A stretch of 64,000 bases of DNA, taken from contig JASAON010001652.1 in the NCBI GenBank assembly GCA_030849065.1, positions 62,001 to 126,000 on the forward strand, read 5' to 3'. The notes under the pieces are model-generated. The model did not search any database and was not told the origin of the DNA. It worked only from the letters and a program-made list of their open reading frames with translations. The position numbers and the translations under genes were made by a program. The stretch comes from Jaenimonas drosophilae (Eukaryota > Euglenozoa > Kinetoplastea > Trypanosomatida > Trypanosomatidae). This document shows, piece by piece, positions 45,481 to 56,900 of the stretch; the stretch's first letter is position 1, and every line of letters starts with the position of its first letter.

Positions 45481-45864
45481 ATGTCTCACCACCTCAAGAT
45501 CAAGGACCTCCGTGAGAAGAGCAAGGATGAGCTGCTCAAGCAGCTGACCGAGCACAAGAAGGAGCTCTCCCAGCTTCGCGTGGCCCAGCAGGCGAGCTCT
45601 AACGAGAGCCGTCTTCACCGCATCCGCCCCATCCGCAAGAGCATCGCTCGCATTCTGACCGTTCTTAACCAGAACGAGCGCACTCACCTCAAGTCCTTCT
45701 ACGCGGACAAGAAGATGCGCAGCAAGACCCCCAAGTCTCTCCGCCCCAAGCTGACCCACCGTCGCCGTCTTGCCCTCTCTGACAACGAGAAGAACCGCAA
45801 GACCCACCGTCAGATCCGCATGGCCCAGAAGTTCCCCAAGCGCGTCTTCGCCGTGAAGATCTAA
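45470..45864. repeat. Direct repeat unit 1 (uL29 coding region)
   Basis: Matches 46172-46566. The shared block starts CTGATCTCATC before the ATG and stops exactly at the TAA; the next base differs. Confidence 0.85.
45481..45864 (+). CDS. RPL35: 60S ribosomal protein uL29 (L35), copy 1
   Basis: A 127-residue large-subunit protein. It matches eukaryotic L35 (123 residues) throughout: LKIKDLREKSKDELLKQLTE, HKKELSQLRVAQ, RIRPIRKSIARILTVLNQNE, SLRPKLTHRRRLAL and the ending KFPKRVFAVKI. L35 sits near the peptide exit tunnel and contacts SRP. The start is the ATG at 45481. Nucleotide sequence from 11 bases before the ATG through the stop reads the same as in copy 2. Codon use is strongly biased to C/G-ending codons. 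Confidence 0.97.
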   Translation: MSHHLKIKDLREKSKDELLKQLTEHKKELSQLRVAQQASSNESRLHRIRPIRKSIARILTVLNQNERTHLKSFYADKKMRSKTPKSLRPKLTHRRRLALSDNEKNRKTHRQIRMAQKFPKRVFAVKI

Positions 45865-46182
45865 GTACAACATGACGATCTTGATTGTGTGTCTGAGATA
45901 TGCCCTAGACCGGTGTTCTCCCTCATCCGTGACATTGTCATGCGCAGGGGTCACACCTTACATCTAGGTCATGAGTCAGATCCATTGACATCTCCTTTTT
46001 GTTCTGGTTTCTAACACCATCAAGCATACATGTGACTCGGCCCAATTGTTGCGGCACGTGATTGAGGCGAAGGATGGACATCTGTTGTGTAAAAGCATTC
46101 ACTTCCTTTTCCTCCTTCTCCATTGGCAATCTCTTCTGCGTTATTGCTGTGTGCATTTTCATTTTTCTAGGCTGATCTCATC
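45865..46182. other. Intergenic spacer between the uL29 copies
   Basis: 318 bases. It ends with pyrimidine-rich sequence (CCTTTTCCTCCTTCTCC near 46106, TTTTCATTTTTCTAG ending at 46170), the acceptor of copy 2. It shows no obvious similarity to the region upstream of copy 1 except the last 11 bases. Confidence 0.65.
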
Positions 46183-46566
46183 ATGTCTCACCACCTCAAG
46201 ATCAAGGACCTCCGTGAGAAGAGCAAGGATGAGCTGCTCAAGCAGCTGACCGAGCACAAGAAGGAGCTCTCCCAGCTTCGCGTGGCCCAGCAGGCGAGCT
46301 CTAACGAGAGCCGTCTTCACCGCATCCGCCCCATCCGCAAGAGCATCGCTCGCATTCTGACCGTTCTTAACCAGAACGAGCGCACTCACCTCAAGTCCTT
46401 CTACGCGGACAAGAAGATGCGCAGCAAGACCCCCAAGTCTCTCCGCCCCAAGCTGACCCACCGTCGCCGTCTTGCCCTCTCTGACAACGAGAAGAACCGC
46501 AAGACCCACCGTCAGATCCGCATGGCCCAGAAGTTCCCCAAGCGCGTCTTCGCCGTGAAGATCTAA
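46172..46566. repeat. Direct repeat unit 2 (uL29 coding region)
   Basis: Second unit of the uL29 repeat, matching 45470-45864. Confidence 0.85.
46183..46566 (+). CDS. RPL35: 60S ribosomal protein uL29 (L35), copy 2
   Basis: A 127-residue protein identical to copy 1, with no nucleotide difference that I can find in the coding sequence. A clear acceptor (CATTTTTCTAG ending at 46170) lies 12 bases before the ATG. The 3' UTR differs from that of copy 1 directly after the TAA, so the two mRNAs could be regulated differently through their 3' UTRs. Confidence 0.97.
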   Translation: MSHHLKIKDLREKSKDELLKQLTEHKKELSQLRVAQQASSNESRLHRIRPIRKSIARILTVLNQNERTHLKSFYADKKMRSKTPKSLRPKLTHRRRLALSDNEKNRKTHRQIRMAQKFPKRVFAVKI

Positions 46567-46945
46567 TTTGAGATCACTGCCACACGTTGTTTTTCCTTTT
46601 TCCTCATTATTTGAGGACTTCTGAACAAACATCTTCTTCCGCGTAGATGCACCTGCCTTCACTGCGGAGGTTTGGGGTCGCTGCGGAGTTGGGCTATATA
46701 TAGACAAGTTGCTACAGCCATGCAGAGTGCACTGGTACTAACACCTGCTTCTTCTCATTCTTGTTCATATTCATTTCTTTCATCAAGCTGGACCAGTAAG
46801 TCGAGGTATTATGTGAGTGAACCTACTTGCCGCTTCTGAATTGCTGTAGTGCCTCCACCAGCGTACACATCTGTACATCTCATTCGACTGCGCTCGCAAC
46901 TCGTTGGTGCTGTGATTGGGAAGTCGAAGCATAGAGGCGCAGTAA
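46567..46945. other. Intergenic region after uL29 copy 2
   Basis: About 380 bases. Pyrimidine-rich stretches lie at 46591-46607 and 46746-46785. A TATATATA sequence at 46694-46701 is within AT-rich UTR sequence. No gene is seen. Confidence 0.6.
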
Positions 46946-48040
46946 ATGTCTGGAGACCAGTTAAGCTTCGCCACCACAGATGATAGCGGCCCTACATCGC
47001 AGCGGTGGGCCAATCCTACGCCGCCAGAGTCGGAATCGGTGGTAGAGATGGATGTGGTGGACCTGGCCAAATCATCTGCCCGCCGCTCCTCCTTCTTTGC
47101 GTCTCTTCGCTACGAAAAACCTTCTATTCCACGACAATCCAGCGATGTTGTTGAGGTCAGCACGGATGTTTCTCATGTCGTTATCCACTCATCTTCATCT
47201 TCTTCGGCGTCGCTGGACAGTCATCACTTGCCGGAGACAAGGCTGACGCCAACATCTGTTGTTTCAGAAGCAGGCCCCCCTGGTGTTGCTGGAGTTTACA
47301 CCAACCTCACAAGGAGGTCTCGATCGAGGGACGTATCGCCACCGCCAGCTCAGATAGCACCGGCTGCTATGGATGAGTCTCCTCTTCCGCTCTCCCCTCC
47401 GAAATCGTGCCACGAGGTGGCACCACCGCGGAAACGGTTGAATGGCCTGGTAGGTGCATCTGAAGGAACAACTGGCGCTGAGGTCTGTGAGGTACATCAT
47501 CATTCTTCTCTCGTGGCCGATTCGGCACCATCTCCCACTCGCTGTGAGTGTGAGGCTCTCTTCTCTGTTGGCCCTGCTTCTCGTCATAGTGCTCACGGCT
47601 CAACCAAGGCACAGCGCCGGCTGCAGCAGCAATGTGAACTGGAATCACTCAAACGCTCTTCCTGCCAAACCTCTGCTACTGATATGCTTGCGTGGATTCC
47701 AGCGATTGCAGAGAAGCCACATGATGCGCCGACACACAACGGCGTGCACAGGGGGCGTACCCGCACCACTGCTGCCAATCGTGGCCTTGGACGTTCAGTC
47801 GCCCAGCTCAGCGACTGCATTGCAGAGATGGATTCCTCAACAGGTTCGTACTTGCGAACAAAACGGGCCAGAGAGGACGATTTGCGGGAACAGAACATCT
47901 TCGAGGAGGAGGATGAGGAAGTGGCACGCGCCAGCCGTTTGCGACCAGCCTTTGGCGGCTTCCGCGGAAGCTCCACCCCACCACCCTGTACCCCACCCCA
48001 GTACTGGGAGGTGTCCTTCCCATCACGCTCAGGCAAATAA
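46946..48040 (+). CDS. Low-complexity hypothetical protein
   Basis: A 364-residue protein rich in Ser, Pro, Arg and Glu with little predicted order. It has a Ser tract at about 75-90 (SSSSSSASLDSHH), Pro-rich segments around 130-155 and 335-355, and a short ordered-looking piece near 290-325 (LGRSVAQLSDCIAEMDSS, then KRAREDDLREQNIFEEEDEE). No membrane segment or signal peptide. The composition suits a regulated, phosphorylated scaffold or RNA-binding protein, but no domain is recognisable. The start is the ATG at 46946. Confidence 0.65.
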   Translation: MSGDQLSFATTDDSGPTSQRWANPTPPESESVVEMDVVDLAKSSARRSSFFASLRYEKPSIPRQSSDVVEVSTDVSHVVIHSSSSSSASLDSHHLPETRLTPTSVVSEAGPPGVAGVYTNLTRRSRSRDVSPPPAQIAPAAMDESPLPLSPPKSCHEVAPPRKRLNGLVGASEGTTGAEVCEVHHHSSLVADSAPSPTRCECEALFSVGPASRHSAHGSTKAQRRLQQQCELESLKRSSCQTSATDMLAWIPAIAEKPHDAPTHNGVHRGRTRTTAANRGLGRSVAQLSDCIAEMDSSTGSYLRTKRAREDDLREQNIFEEEDEEVARASRLRPAFGGFRGSSTPPPCTPPQYWEVSFPSRSGK

Positions 48041-48414
48041 TGCGAGTGAATGATTTCCAAAAAAAACGTCATCAAAGGATGAGAGGTGACGTTGTGAAGG
48101 ACGGCCACGTCAACGTGTTGGCCGCGACCTTCGTTCTCTGCTGAACCTAACTCCCCAAACATTGTGAACTCTGACCACCTTCGTGGATTTACATATGGCT
48201 GATCTATCCGCCCTATCTCCCCCCCCAATCTCTTACATGCATTGAAGAAAGTCGCTTAGGTGAGTGTGTGTGCATCAGTGTGTAGGCGTGGATTAGTCTC
48301 AGTTCTGCTCAACAGACACGAGGATATTCACCTACACGCTCTTCATACTTCACAAACAATTCTGGTCAAACTTGCTTTTTCTTCAGTAGTGTTGACACCG
48401 TTTTTCATTGTGTG
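48041..48414. other. Intergenic region upstream of SLY1
   Basis: About 370 bases, with C-rich sequence at 48213-48228 and a T-rich acceptor (CTTGCTTTTTCTTCAG ending at 48386) before the SLY1 ATG at 48415. Confidence 0.6.
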
Positions 48415-50337
48415 ATGGACGTGAGCAACTCGAATGCGGCGCCGAAGCATGTGCTTCGAAGCCGTGAGAAGGCATCTCTTCGCGATATGATCAACATGGC
48501 AGTCCCGCTGGACGCAAACGGCAACCCAGTAGAGCTCACCAACACCAGTGGCGAGAACAGTGATGTTCCCGGAGCCTGGCGACTTCTTCTCTTCGACAAC
48601 TGGGGACGAGATGTTATGGCTCCCCTTCTGCGTGTTGGGGATCTCCGAGAGCTTGGCGTAACCTTATACATGCACATGGATGCCGAAAGAGATCCTGTTC
48701 CTGGTGCCCCAGCCATCTACTTTTGTGCCCCAACGATGGATAATATTGCCCGCATTGTTCGTGACTGCCAGAATGAACTGTATGAGTGGGTCTATCTCAA
48801 CTTCACTGCCCAAGTTCCCCGCACCCTGCTGGAGGCTCTCGCAAATGGCTTGGCTGAGGCCAATATCGCGTCCATTCGCCACATTCGTGTCTTTGATCGC
48901 ACGCTGAACTACGTTGCCTTGGATGACGACTTGTTCTCTCTGATGCTCCCCAAATCCTTCCTGTTGCTGAACCAACGCAATGTCAAGGATGCTGAGGTGG
49001 AGCAGCACCTCACCGACATTGTAGTTGGCCTCCTTCACGTACTCCTCTCACGACAAATTCTTCCGGTTATTGCACATTCGAAGACAGGTGCGGCAGAGGA
49101 GGTGGCTCGACGGCTCTCTTCCCGGCTAAATGATGCCTTGAATGAACGACTGCTCGTTCCGGCACCATTGGCCATGTTTGGTCGACCGTTGCTCCTCATC
49201 ACTGATCGGTCCATTGACTTCGCCGCAGCGCTTCATCACCCGTTTTCATACCGCGGTTTACTTGTGGATGTAACGGGCATGTCGCTCAACAAATGCACCA
49301 TTCACGCTAACAACGACAAGGCAGAGGTGGTGGAACTGGACCCAGAGAGGGATCAGTTTTACCGAACAAATGGACAGCAAGATTTTGGGGATGTTGGTGG
49401 CCACATGGAGGCAGCTTTGAAGGAGTACAAGGATGAGTGTGCTCAGCTGGCGGCGGAGTCGGGGGCGGTGGATGGCGCGGCAGATTCAGAGGCAATGTCA
49501 CGTGTTCTTGCTGGCGCCCCACAACGTGTGGAGCGCAAGCGCTTTCTCGACGCTCACACCAAACTTGCGTACTATGTCCTGGGATGCATCCGTGAACGTC
49601 ATCTGGATCGTTTCCACGGCGTGGAACTGGCCATGCTGATGCGTGAAGAGCTCGACCAGGCTGAGATGGAAAAGCTGCTAACGAACCAATGCGGAACCAA
49701 GGAAGATCGGCAGCGACTGTGCTTGATTGCCTATCTCATGCACGCAGACCGTGATGAGAAGGACAGTGCAGCAGCCTTTGTCCACAAGCAACTGCAATCG
49801 ATGGGTGAGAATCCCTTTCCTGCGCTGAAGTACCTCAAGGACCTTCGTAGCTGGGCGAAGTCTGCACCGGGTGGAGCTGGAAAGCGTGAAGAGGGGACGA
49901 ATGAGGGCCTTGGATGGCTTGCACAGCAGATTGCGAAGAACATTGCCAGTACTCTAGGCTCCTCGGGCGAAACGGAGCTTCCCATTACTCAACTGGTGGC
50001 TGCGTTGCTGCAGGATGGTCCTGTAGGAAACAACTCTGCGGCTAGCCCCACTGTGAGCTCGCCGACTGGTACCTCTTCATCTGCGCAGGCCGACCGCCGC
50101 CGCTGGTTAGGTACGGTTGGAGCATACGACCCTCGAACAAAGTCACCTGTTGACCTCATGACGCTGAAGTTCTCAGAGGCGATTGTCTTTGCCCTCGGAG
50201 GTGGCAGTGCGGTGGAGTACGATGATCTCAAGGAATGGGAAGCTGCACGCCCACGGAAGGCAGTGAGCTACGGTTGTACCGCCCTCCTTTCGGGCAACGA
50301 CCTCCTACAACAGCTTTCGCAGCTGGGAAGTGAATGA
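48415..50337 (+). CDS. SLY1: SLY1/SCFD1, Sec1/Munc18-family protein for ER-Golgi fusion
   Basis: A 640-residue SM protein, the same length as human SCFD1 (642). The N-terminal domain matches well: ASLRDMINMAVPLDANG, LLLFDNWGRDVMAPLLRVGD, LRELGVTLYMHMDAERDPVP and CQNELYEWVYLNFTAQVPRT. RPLLLITDRSIDFAAALHHP is the domain 2/3a signature, and YGCTALLSGNDLLQQLSQLG closes the protein as in the SLY1 subfamily. SLY1 chaperones the syntaxin-5/Ufe1 SNARE complexes in ER-Golgi traffic. The first codon of the open frame is GTG at 48412; the ATG at 48415 follows directly. Confidence 0.94.
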   Translation: MDVSNSNAAPKHVLRSREKASLRDMINMAVPLDANGNPVELTNTSGENSDVPGAWRLLLFDNWGRDVMAPLLRVGDLRELGVTLYMHMDAERDPVPGAPAIYFCAPTMDNIARIVRDCQNELYEWVYLNFTAQVPRTLLEALANGLAEANIASIRHIRVFDRTLNYVALDDDLFSLMLPKSFLLLNQRNVKDAEVEQHLTDIVVGLLHVLLSRQILPVIAHSKTGAAEEVARRLSSRLNDALNERLLVPAPLAMFGRPLLLITDRSIDFAAALHHPFSYRGLLVDVTGMSLNKCTIHANNDKAEVVELDPERDQFYRTNGQQDFGDVGGHMEAALKEYKDECAQLAAESGAVDGAADSEAMSRVLAGAPQRVERKRFLDAHTKLAYYVLGCIRERHLDRFHGVELAMLMREELDQAEMEKLLTNQCGTKEDRQRLCLIAYLMHADRDEKDSAAAFVHKQLQSMGENPFPALKYLKDLRSWAKSAPGGAGKREEGTNEGLGWLAQQIAKNIASTLGSSGETELPITQLVAALLQDGPVGNNSAASPTVSSPTGTSSSAQADRRRWLGTVGAYDPRTKSPVDLMTLKFSEAIVFALGGGSAVEYDDLKEWEAARPRKAVSYGCTALLSGNDLLQQLSQLGSE

Positions 50338-50909
50338 TCCTACGTGTGCCATTCAGGAAGGTGGCTGATACACCGTCATGGCAGACCCCATTCGTATCTC
50401 GCAACGTGGTTATTACGATTCAGTTTTGGAGAGCTGTGGAGAAGTGAGCGAGGATGTTGGGGAGACATGCGTGTCTCGTACTCAGCAACAAGTGCGCAGA
50501 AGTGTCTGAAAATGTGGCATCTACTTTGTGCTCCCTTCTTCTTTCAACGTTGTTTGTTTGCAACCTATATAGATCTTCTCTCTTCTGTAGTTGCTTTGAC
50601 TTGTTCTTTCATCTTTCCGATCGACAACTCCTCGCCTGTAGAGTGAGACTTCGATCGCGACGTGAGTGGAGTTGCACGTTGAAGGCTTGACACCTCCAAC
50701 CCTCTCATTCATCATTGATATCGCTCAACACGCGCCGCACATTATCGTGCACATTACAACCACCGAATCTTACCCGCCATTTGCTGCGGCTCTATTCGAA
50801 GTGGAGGCGAAGCTACTGAGGGCACACATTTTACTCCTTTTCACCCCCCCACCCTCACCGCACATCTCCCACAATTTGACCCCCCACACACTTAAGCTAC
50901 CTACTACCC
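50338..50909. other. Intergenic region upstream of the HECT gene
   Basis: About 570 bases. Pyrimidine-rich tracts occur at 50528-50560, 50576-50615 and 50828-50895, the last ending in CTTAAG just before the HECT ATG. No gene is seen. Confidence 0.6.
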
Positions 50910-53900
50910 ATGTACCACGCCATCGTGACAGCTATTGGCGAGAGCCGAGCAACGACTCTGGTGGAGGATGTGATGGACTTACCGTGTGAGAGATTGTGCC
51001 AACTAGCCCTCCACGCCCTTCCAGCGCATCAACGAGCTGACCACCGATTGAAGCGGTTACGCGCTGACGGTGATGGTAGAACCAACCTCCCCGGCGATTG
51101 CATCCGGCGCGAGGCTTTTTTCATGCCCCAGCCCCTTCGTGGAGGTATGCATGGAGAGCAGCCGCTCCTTAATGGAATCAACGAGGTGGCCCAAACACTG
51201 ATGCAGCAGATGACCATCACTGATGACCAAGGCTTTCTCTCAATGGGGGATGTAAACGACGGAGGACATGCCAGCATCAGAGCTGAGTGTCATGCCTTAC
51301 GCGCCGCTGTGTACGAAGAGCTTCTGCGAGAACTTCGAGAAGGTTCCCTGCTGGAGGTTGTGCGCTCCGCTGAACACGCAGACTTGCCCGCGGCGGACAC
51401 CTCCTCCACAACCAAACAACGGAATACGATTGCTGGCGTCAACCGCGCCGCCGTAAGTGCGTCTAGCACCCCCAAATCAGCAGCGGCCTCATCGAAGCGC
51501 CGAACACCCACTGCTACCTTGAGCGCCAAGGGGAGCGCTACAACTAGTGCCACCATCACACCCAAGCGACGGAGTAAAGGCACAGGACAAACTAAGAGCC
51601 CCGGATGCTCTGCACAGCTACCCCGCGAAGCTTTGGCCCCCTCAGAGCGTGGCGTCTCCTCTCTTTGCCTTTCTATTTTGCATTGCATTGTAGACGACGA
51701 GGGGCTTCTCCTGGAGTCGATGGAGAAGGTGGCGTCCATTGTGGAAGCCGCCTTCTCCCCCGACGCGGCCGAGCATGGCACAGCGACACAGCAGGTACTG
51801 TATCTGACTCCCCGCTTAAGTATTCTTGGCGAGAGCATTCCTCGCGCCGCCCGAGTCTTCATCTCTCTAGCGGCAGGGGTGCTTCGCATGGCCGAAAATG
51901 ACGCTGTGCAATCCACAGTGAGCAGCCCTTCACCCCCTCCGTCTGGTCGACTGCTGCTCGTCGCACTATTTCATGTCGTAGGCTGCCTCCGATGGACGGA
52001 TGCTGAAGCCATTCTGGAGCTTAGTCAAGTGATGCACGCCGCCAAATGCCCCCCAAGACAGTCCTCATTCTCTGGACGTGGTACGTGTCGTCTGGTCCCT
52101 TTTACGACGCATTCCCGTGTTTGTTTGCGGGAGTTGCGCCAACCACTGGTTGTGACAGAGGACGCCAACACTGCTGAGGCGGGGCGTCAAAGCCCTCATC
52201 ACGCCAGGCAATCCATTAGCCCTGCACAGATTGATTCCGAGGCTGAGGATGAGGAAGTGTCGTCAGGCACGGATGACGCAAACTCTCGTGAAGACTGGCA
52301 GGATAGGGCCCATGCGGATGAGCTGACGTTGGCGGACACATATGAAGTAGACCCTGCTGTTTTGTTGGAACACATGATGAGCCAATCCGCAGAGAGTACG
52401 TCTGTCAACGCGGAGATCTTCGCACGCCGTTTCCTTGGTGGAACAATTCCCACGAATGTGGTGACGTCCTACATGAAGGTTTCCACCATCGCCGCCCACA
52501 GCTCTCTTCACCTGCGACTGAGGGTGATCAAATCTGCGGCGTGCAAAGGCGTTCGCATTGTCATTCGGCCCGTGGTGCGCGACAGCAGTACAGAGGATGT
52601 CATCCCTGCACGATGTGTGGTGCCTCACACAGGCCTGCATCTTGAATACCAAGGCCCATGTGACGTTCTCATCTTTTGTCTCAATGAACACATCGGAAAC
52701 GAAAGCACACAACGTGACAGCAGCACAACCGTACCCCGCCTTCTGATCAACATTGAAACCACCAATCAAGTGCAGGTCGACGATAGTCTGGAACTGGAGT
52801 GGGAAGAGGCACTGTTTCGCGCTCAGTTCAATCTCGCGGAAGTGCTCCTTGCCGAACTCAAGGGGTACACGGACGAACGAGAAAAGACCACCCCGGGCCA
52901 TCATCCATTCTCCAGCTGCACGACACTGCTACGAAAAGGATTCCAGCCAAGCGGTGTGGAGGTTGTTGTGCCATTGGTGGAGCACATCCGGCAATTGGAT
53001 AGCCGCACCATTCAACGCCAGGTACGCTGCCGTGAGCGGGACGCGGAAGGAGCGCGTGCGGTGCTTCTTATCGTTGCCCATCACTTGTGTGGCCAACTTG
53101 CAAATGAGGGAGCCACTCTCATACCCACCTCTGCCACGTGGATGGATGTACTTCGGCGGATGAGCCGCTACAGTGCAGGCCTTGGCGCGTACCCACATGC
53201 AGCGGAACTCGCACAATTTGTCATTACTCGTGTGGAGCCATGCCCAGGAACCGTTTCCCAGTTGATGGACGGGGCCGTTCAGTTAGTGAAGAGTCAACTC
53301 TGCACGGCCGATCAGGTAGAGAAGCTTCTCCGGCAACGCCAGAAGCGCGCTGCTCAATCGGTGTCATTTTTGCATCTCCTCAAACATGCCAGCCAAATGG
53401 CAATGCATGCATCCAGCTTTCACCACATACCAAGGTTACTAAAGTCATTTCTTCTTCTTCAAAGGGGCCACTACCTAAGCCCATTGGAGGGCAGTGGGGA
53501 GGCGAAGGAGAATGAGGTGCGCCAAGCTGTTCAAGAGCTTCTTCAAGCTCTATTCATTCGACTTCGTGGGGTTATGGAAAAGGCCTCAAAACTGCGAAGC
53601 TCTCCACAGTGGTTTATACTGAACGCGTGGGAGTGGGCTCCTTTTGCTGTCTTGACAGTGTCGCTTCTGGCGGCCGCGTGGGACGCTGAAGACGTTGCCT
53701 TCATGATGGCAGGTGATGTGGCCACGCAGGTGATGTCCATGCTCCCCAACTTTTCAGACTTCACGCGGACAAGTTCGTTCTCTGTCAGCGACGATGGAGA
53801 GGAGGCGGGCTTTATGAGTGCCGTATTGGACTACGTGGCGGAGGAACCCGAGGAACCAGATGCCGCCATGATGGCGCTTCCAGATGATCGTGGTCAGCCC

Positions 53901-56900
53901 CTTCCATCGTCACGCACTGCCCCTCCACTGCGCATGATGAGTATCCGTCAAGAGGGCCTCAATTTTGGCAGTGGCCAGGGAGGTTTCGGGTACTCTGAAG
54001 AGCCCATCATCTTCTACAGCGGAGGCATCAATGGTGGATGCTCCGTGTCAAGCGTGGAAGTGACGTTACACAGCCGAAACGATACCAAACACTTTGTCTT
54101 TGGCCTTGCTAGTCCGGCCTTGTGTCGAAAGAGTCCTGACGTCTCGACAGACGCCAGGGGACTGTACTACCTTGCTAGTGGCGAGCTTCATCACAAGCTT
54201 GAGTCTACTCCAGTTCCTCCGTTGGAGTATGGCTCCACACTTACAATGACCTTCAGACGAGCTGTCACTCGATGGCACGTTGGCGTCTACTTGAACCATC
54301 ACCTTCTTGCCAACTTCGTGTGCCCCCGAACAGACCTTTACTTGGTGGTGGGACACACTGCGGGAGGTGCCAAGGGTTGTAGCTATCGTGGTTTGCTCCG
54401 CCCCCCCACACTTCAGCCCCATGAAGTGACAAGTGCCATTGCAGCAGAGGCCCTCAGCGCATCCTCCACCCGTGTGGCAAACCGACTCTCCTTCTACAAT
54501 CTTTCTCTCTTCACGACGGAGGTGGTTCAGTACCTCATGCAGTACTGCACTCGAATGGAGCAGTCTTCGCGGATTCCTTCCGGAGGGTGGATATCCACCT
54601 CGGCTGCCAACTCTCCCCTTCTCAGCTCCGCAGGCGAAAGTGATTCAGCGATGCATCTCTTTGTTGACCGAAGCTGCTCCCCTCTCATGGGCAATGTGCG
54701 TATGTTGCTACAGGCTACCCAAGACCTTCCAGAGGAAAGCGGGGACTCGACGGAGCGGGTAAAGCGTCAGACAGCTTTGTGGGTCTATGACAGCCTCATT
54801 TTTGACTACACAGTCGCCCTCGCTGCATCACAGAAGTGCACGTCTTCGCCAACAGAGGTCCTCGAAACGCTCTCTACCGTCGCCATGAGCGCGCGGCTCT
54901 CCGAGCGCACACGCCTCGCGGCCCTCAAGTCAGTGCTGGCAGCGATTCGCTTCCCCAACACTCGTGGCTTTGGCATTCATTCCTTTGACCCTACACCGCT
55001 TTGGCGGTGCTGTGAAGGGCTTGCCGCCGATGCCTACACCCCAGGCTACCGCCCTCTCTTCACCCCTCAAACTGTTGCCCATGACATGGTGGTCTTGGCA
55101 GGTGGGCGTAGGATTGAGTTTGCGGCAACCACAACCAAGCGGCCCTCCACTGCCACCACTTCGTACGCCTACGAGGCCATACCGCTGGACGGCTCTATGG
55201 GAGACGAGGTTTCCTTCTCCGTCCGTTTGCAACGAGGTTTTAGTGTGGATTCACTTGGACGGCTGTACTATGTTGGCCTGGCCTTCCGTCGTCAGGAGGA
55301 TACTGTGGAGAATGGGCGACTGATTGCGTACCCGGAAGGACGTCTCAAGCAGGACTCTGTCTTCGCCCTCACCGACTACGCCGCCGACGCCGCAGAAAAG
55401 GGTGACCGTGCTGAACTGGAACGCCATCGTGCGAATTGGGTGTTGCCCGACAACGGAGCAGTCTTCGGCTCGGGAGATGTCGTGACGGTGCGCGTGCATT
55501 GCCGCAGTCGTTCAATCTCATTTGAACGCAATGGCAAACCACTTGGACGTCTCTTCAAAAATATCCCCCCAAGTGTCCCCATGCTCTTTCCCTTCGTTGA
55601 GCTCTACAACCATGACAGCTCCGCCAAGTGGATGTACCCACTGCGGGAGCTCTCAATTGTTGCCCGTCAAACGATGCGGGCTATGCTGGACACGTGGATG
55701 ACCACGTTGAAAGGTCCCATGCAGTCACTGCTTTCATCACCTCAGCAGCGCAATACTGCACTGAAGCTGCTTGGTGCTGATGGTGATGAGCTCGCGGCAG
55801 TCTTTCGACCCCCACCTCGGTGCGACGCCCTGTCTGGCATCCAAAACGTACGCATCCTCCAGTTCCACAGTCGGATGGCGACGGTTGAGGACAGCATCGG
55901 AGCAATCCACCGCGTCTGTGCAGCGGCACTGGAGGCAGACAACAGCTCCACCCTCCCCTCATTGAACGAGAGTTGCTTCCTCCCTGATGTGATGCGACTT
56001 GTGCGGGAAATGGTCACCGAGGTTCCAACAACGACATCGGGCGACGAGGTGGGCAACTGCATTGACTTCCAAGGTGCACTTCTTCGGGCACTACGGCTAC
56101 TCTCGGAGGCGGAACAGAGCCTGGGCAACCACCTCGAGGAGGTGTGTGAGCTGACCCAATTGCTTTTGTATGTCCTTCGACGATTGAACGGCTCCAAGAA
56201 AGTGACTGCTGCTGTGGCGCTGCGTGAGGCGTGGAACGAGATCACATGGACGGCAGTTGGGGCACCATGTCGCTGGGAGCTGCGCCAGGAGGTGGCTAGC
56301 GGAGAAACAAGCTCAGACGGAGCATCCCCAAGCACGCTGTATGATGACCTGGAAAAGGCACATGGGATGCTCCCCCACCTCATGTGCCCCACTTGCTGGA
56401 AAGAGTGGGGAGCATGCACTGCCCAGCACGAGGCGCCGGCGAGCTGGTGTGTCCTCTACGATTCCATACTCCGACAGGCGGGCTTGGCGTCTCCCTACAC
56501 GTCGTGGTTTGCAACCTGGACTTCTGTGTTGGAATCACCGACGGCGGCGGCGGGGAATGAAGAGGTCCGGCCTGCAGCCAATGCACCAAGAGCGATGGTA
56601 ACCTTTTCCCCCTCTCCCAGCGGTGACAAGGTGACGGCCACTGGAGAGATGAAGCATGGCCGCTTTGCCTTGACTGGTCGTGTGTGTGGGCCCAACTACT
56701 TCCAAGGACGGGTGACCTTTGATATGGGAAAACGGCTGCGGGAAGTTGTCCTGGAAGATTTAATGCAGGAGTGGAGCTGCTCGGCATGCACCTTCGCCAA
56801 CCCTGGGGGGACGACACGCTGCTCCATTTGCGAGACAGCCCGTCCTGGTACCGCGTGGACGTGCCCTGTGTGCCGGTACGCCTATAACCCAACCAGTGCG

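Noticed and set aside
46694..46701. TATATATA as a TATA box
   Set aside because: Protein-coding genes in kinetoplastids lack individual TATA promoters; this is AT-rich intergenic sequence in the middle of a unit.
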